Shown: one piece after another, positions 63,256-64,000 of the stretch
Position numbering within the stretch: position 1 is the stretch's first letter
Layout: every line of letters begins with the position of its first letter
Notes under the pieces: model-generated
What the model saw: only the letters and a program-made list of their open reading frames with translations
What the model was told of the DNA's origin: nothing
Database searches by the model: none
Position numbers and translations under genes: made by a program
NCBI GenBank assembly: GCA_020881915.1
Contig: JAJFPB010000004.1
Coordinates: forward strand, 1,178,001 to 1,242,000
Reading direction: 5' to 3'
DNA from: Paramyrothecium sp. XJ0827
Taxonomy: Eukaryota; Ascomycota; Sordariomycetes; Hypocreales; Stachybotryaceae
Length of the DNA stretch: 64,000 nucleotides

Positions 63256-64000
63256 GGCCGATCCGATCAGGCGATCGACTTAGAAATCCTAGTTCAGAGC
63301 CCGAGGAGCGGTCGATGTCGCAGATTGCGTTACGCTGCAGGTGTGAAAGAAAAATGTTGTAGAGTCAAGAAAAGAAGGAAAAACTCAAATGAGCGCTTGC
63401 TTTCGGGTGTTTTGCGAAAGCTGTGGGAGCAACGGCGAGGTGAGAATTAAGGTGCCAGGTGCAATGAGGGTTTCCAACTGGCAATGTAAATGTTTGGTAG
63501 CAATGAGGCTCATCTGTTTCCTAGGGCGGGCCACCGGGTGGCGTCAGTGGTTGGTTGGAGCGTTTTGGAGCGCTTGATTCCACTGAACCAACAGCCCAAG
63601 TACTGCTGCCGGCGTTTCCCTCACCAGAAGGTACCTGATGGTTGCCAGGCGCAAATCAGTAAGTACCTGGCTTGAGGCGAGGTACTTCCCCACTGGTTGG
63701 AGGGGTCCCGCGTTCAGATTCACCTCGGCTTGTGATTGAGCGTCGCAACCGACAGTCCCCCGGAAATGGGGTTACATGAGCTACTCATCTTCAACACCAA
63801 CTTCGACCAGAAAGCCATTGGCGTAAGGAGCCTTCAGTGTACTTGCAAATTTTCGAGCCACATCTTTACAGGATCAGCATAGGCTTTCTCATTGCTGCGC
63901 ATTCACTCGGTCATTATCCACCAAGGCAATCTAAATCGCGGGGTTGCTTCGCCGCCAGACACAGCTTGTCCTACAGTCGTGATGGAGGCGACCTCGGCCC
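63256..64000. promoter_or_regulatory. ubc9 upstream region to the window edge
   Basis: No complete gene is seen. It includes GGTACCT/AGGTACTT motifs at about 63629-63690. An ATG at 63982 opens 6 codons before the window ends and could begin a + strand gene, but this cannot be judged here. Confidence 0.4.

Noticed and set aside
63764..64000. Possible + strand gene entering at the right edge (ATG at 63982, or ATG at 63776 with a GTAAGG donor downstream)
   Set aside because: Too little sequence to test either reading; the 63776 frame closes within 16 codons if unspliced.

Overview
The window reads as a stretch of a filamentous ascomycete genome (Pezizomycotina, most likely a Sordariomycete). 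The grounds are short spliceosomal introns (48-114 bp, mostly GTRNGY donors with CTRAY-like branch sites), dispersed single-gene organisation, long intergenic regions, and a set of typical fungal proteins (Sts1/Cut8, Orm1, Mrc1, DUF3405, SUR7/PalI, GPI-anchored wall proteins). The genus cannot be fixed from sequence alone. I rebuilt 21 protein genes and one tRNA gene. Splice junctions were chosen by reading frame, GT/AG signals and recalled family sequence.

Layout. 0-12 kb: AP-1-like bZIP factor (+), rad52 (-), Sts1/Cut8 proteasome tether (-), Nop13 RNA-binding protein (+), DsbA/FrnE-like thioredoxin-fold protein (+), F-box-like protein (-). 12-15 kb: gene-poor. 15-24 kb: Air1/2-type zinc-knuckle protein (-) divergent from the Orm1 sphingolipid regulator (+); then a secreted Cys/His-rich GPI-type protein (+), an O-methyltransferase (+) and a SUR7/PalI-family membrane protein (-). 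25-40 kb: an unrecognised RRM-like protein (-) divergent from Mediator subunit Med1 (+); a GH16 glucanase joined to a long Ser/Thr-rich repeat stalk (-); mitochondrial Met-tRNA formyltransferase (-); an unrecognised acidic protein (-); a DUF3405 type II membrane protein (-). 40-51.6 kb: two gene deserts around a paxillin-like LIM protein (-). 51.6-64 kb: myo-inositol-1-phosphate synthase (+), Mrc1 (+), tRNA-Val(AAC) (+), asparagine synthetase (-, 10 exons) and Ubc9 (-).

Most genes are core housekeeping functions and do not form a pathway cluster. Loose themes are genome stability (rad52, mrc1, ubc9), RNA metabolism (nop13, the Air-like gene), membrane and wall biology (orm1, SUR7, GH16, Cys-rich GPI protein, ino1) and gene regulation (bZIP, Med1).

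The most notable non-genic signal is a pair of short foldback elements at about 26.2 kb and 62.1 kb. They share terminal inverted repeats and a palindromic core and look like a MITE family. The most notable coding signals are the Cys/His-rich surface protein with an internally duplicated CxxC module, and the GH16 protein with a 57-bp tandem-repeat stalk. I found no CRISPR array, rRNA, secondary-metabolite cluster or intact transposase gene. I saw no clearly new multi-gene system.
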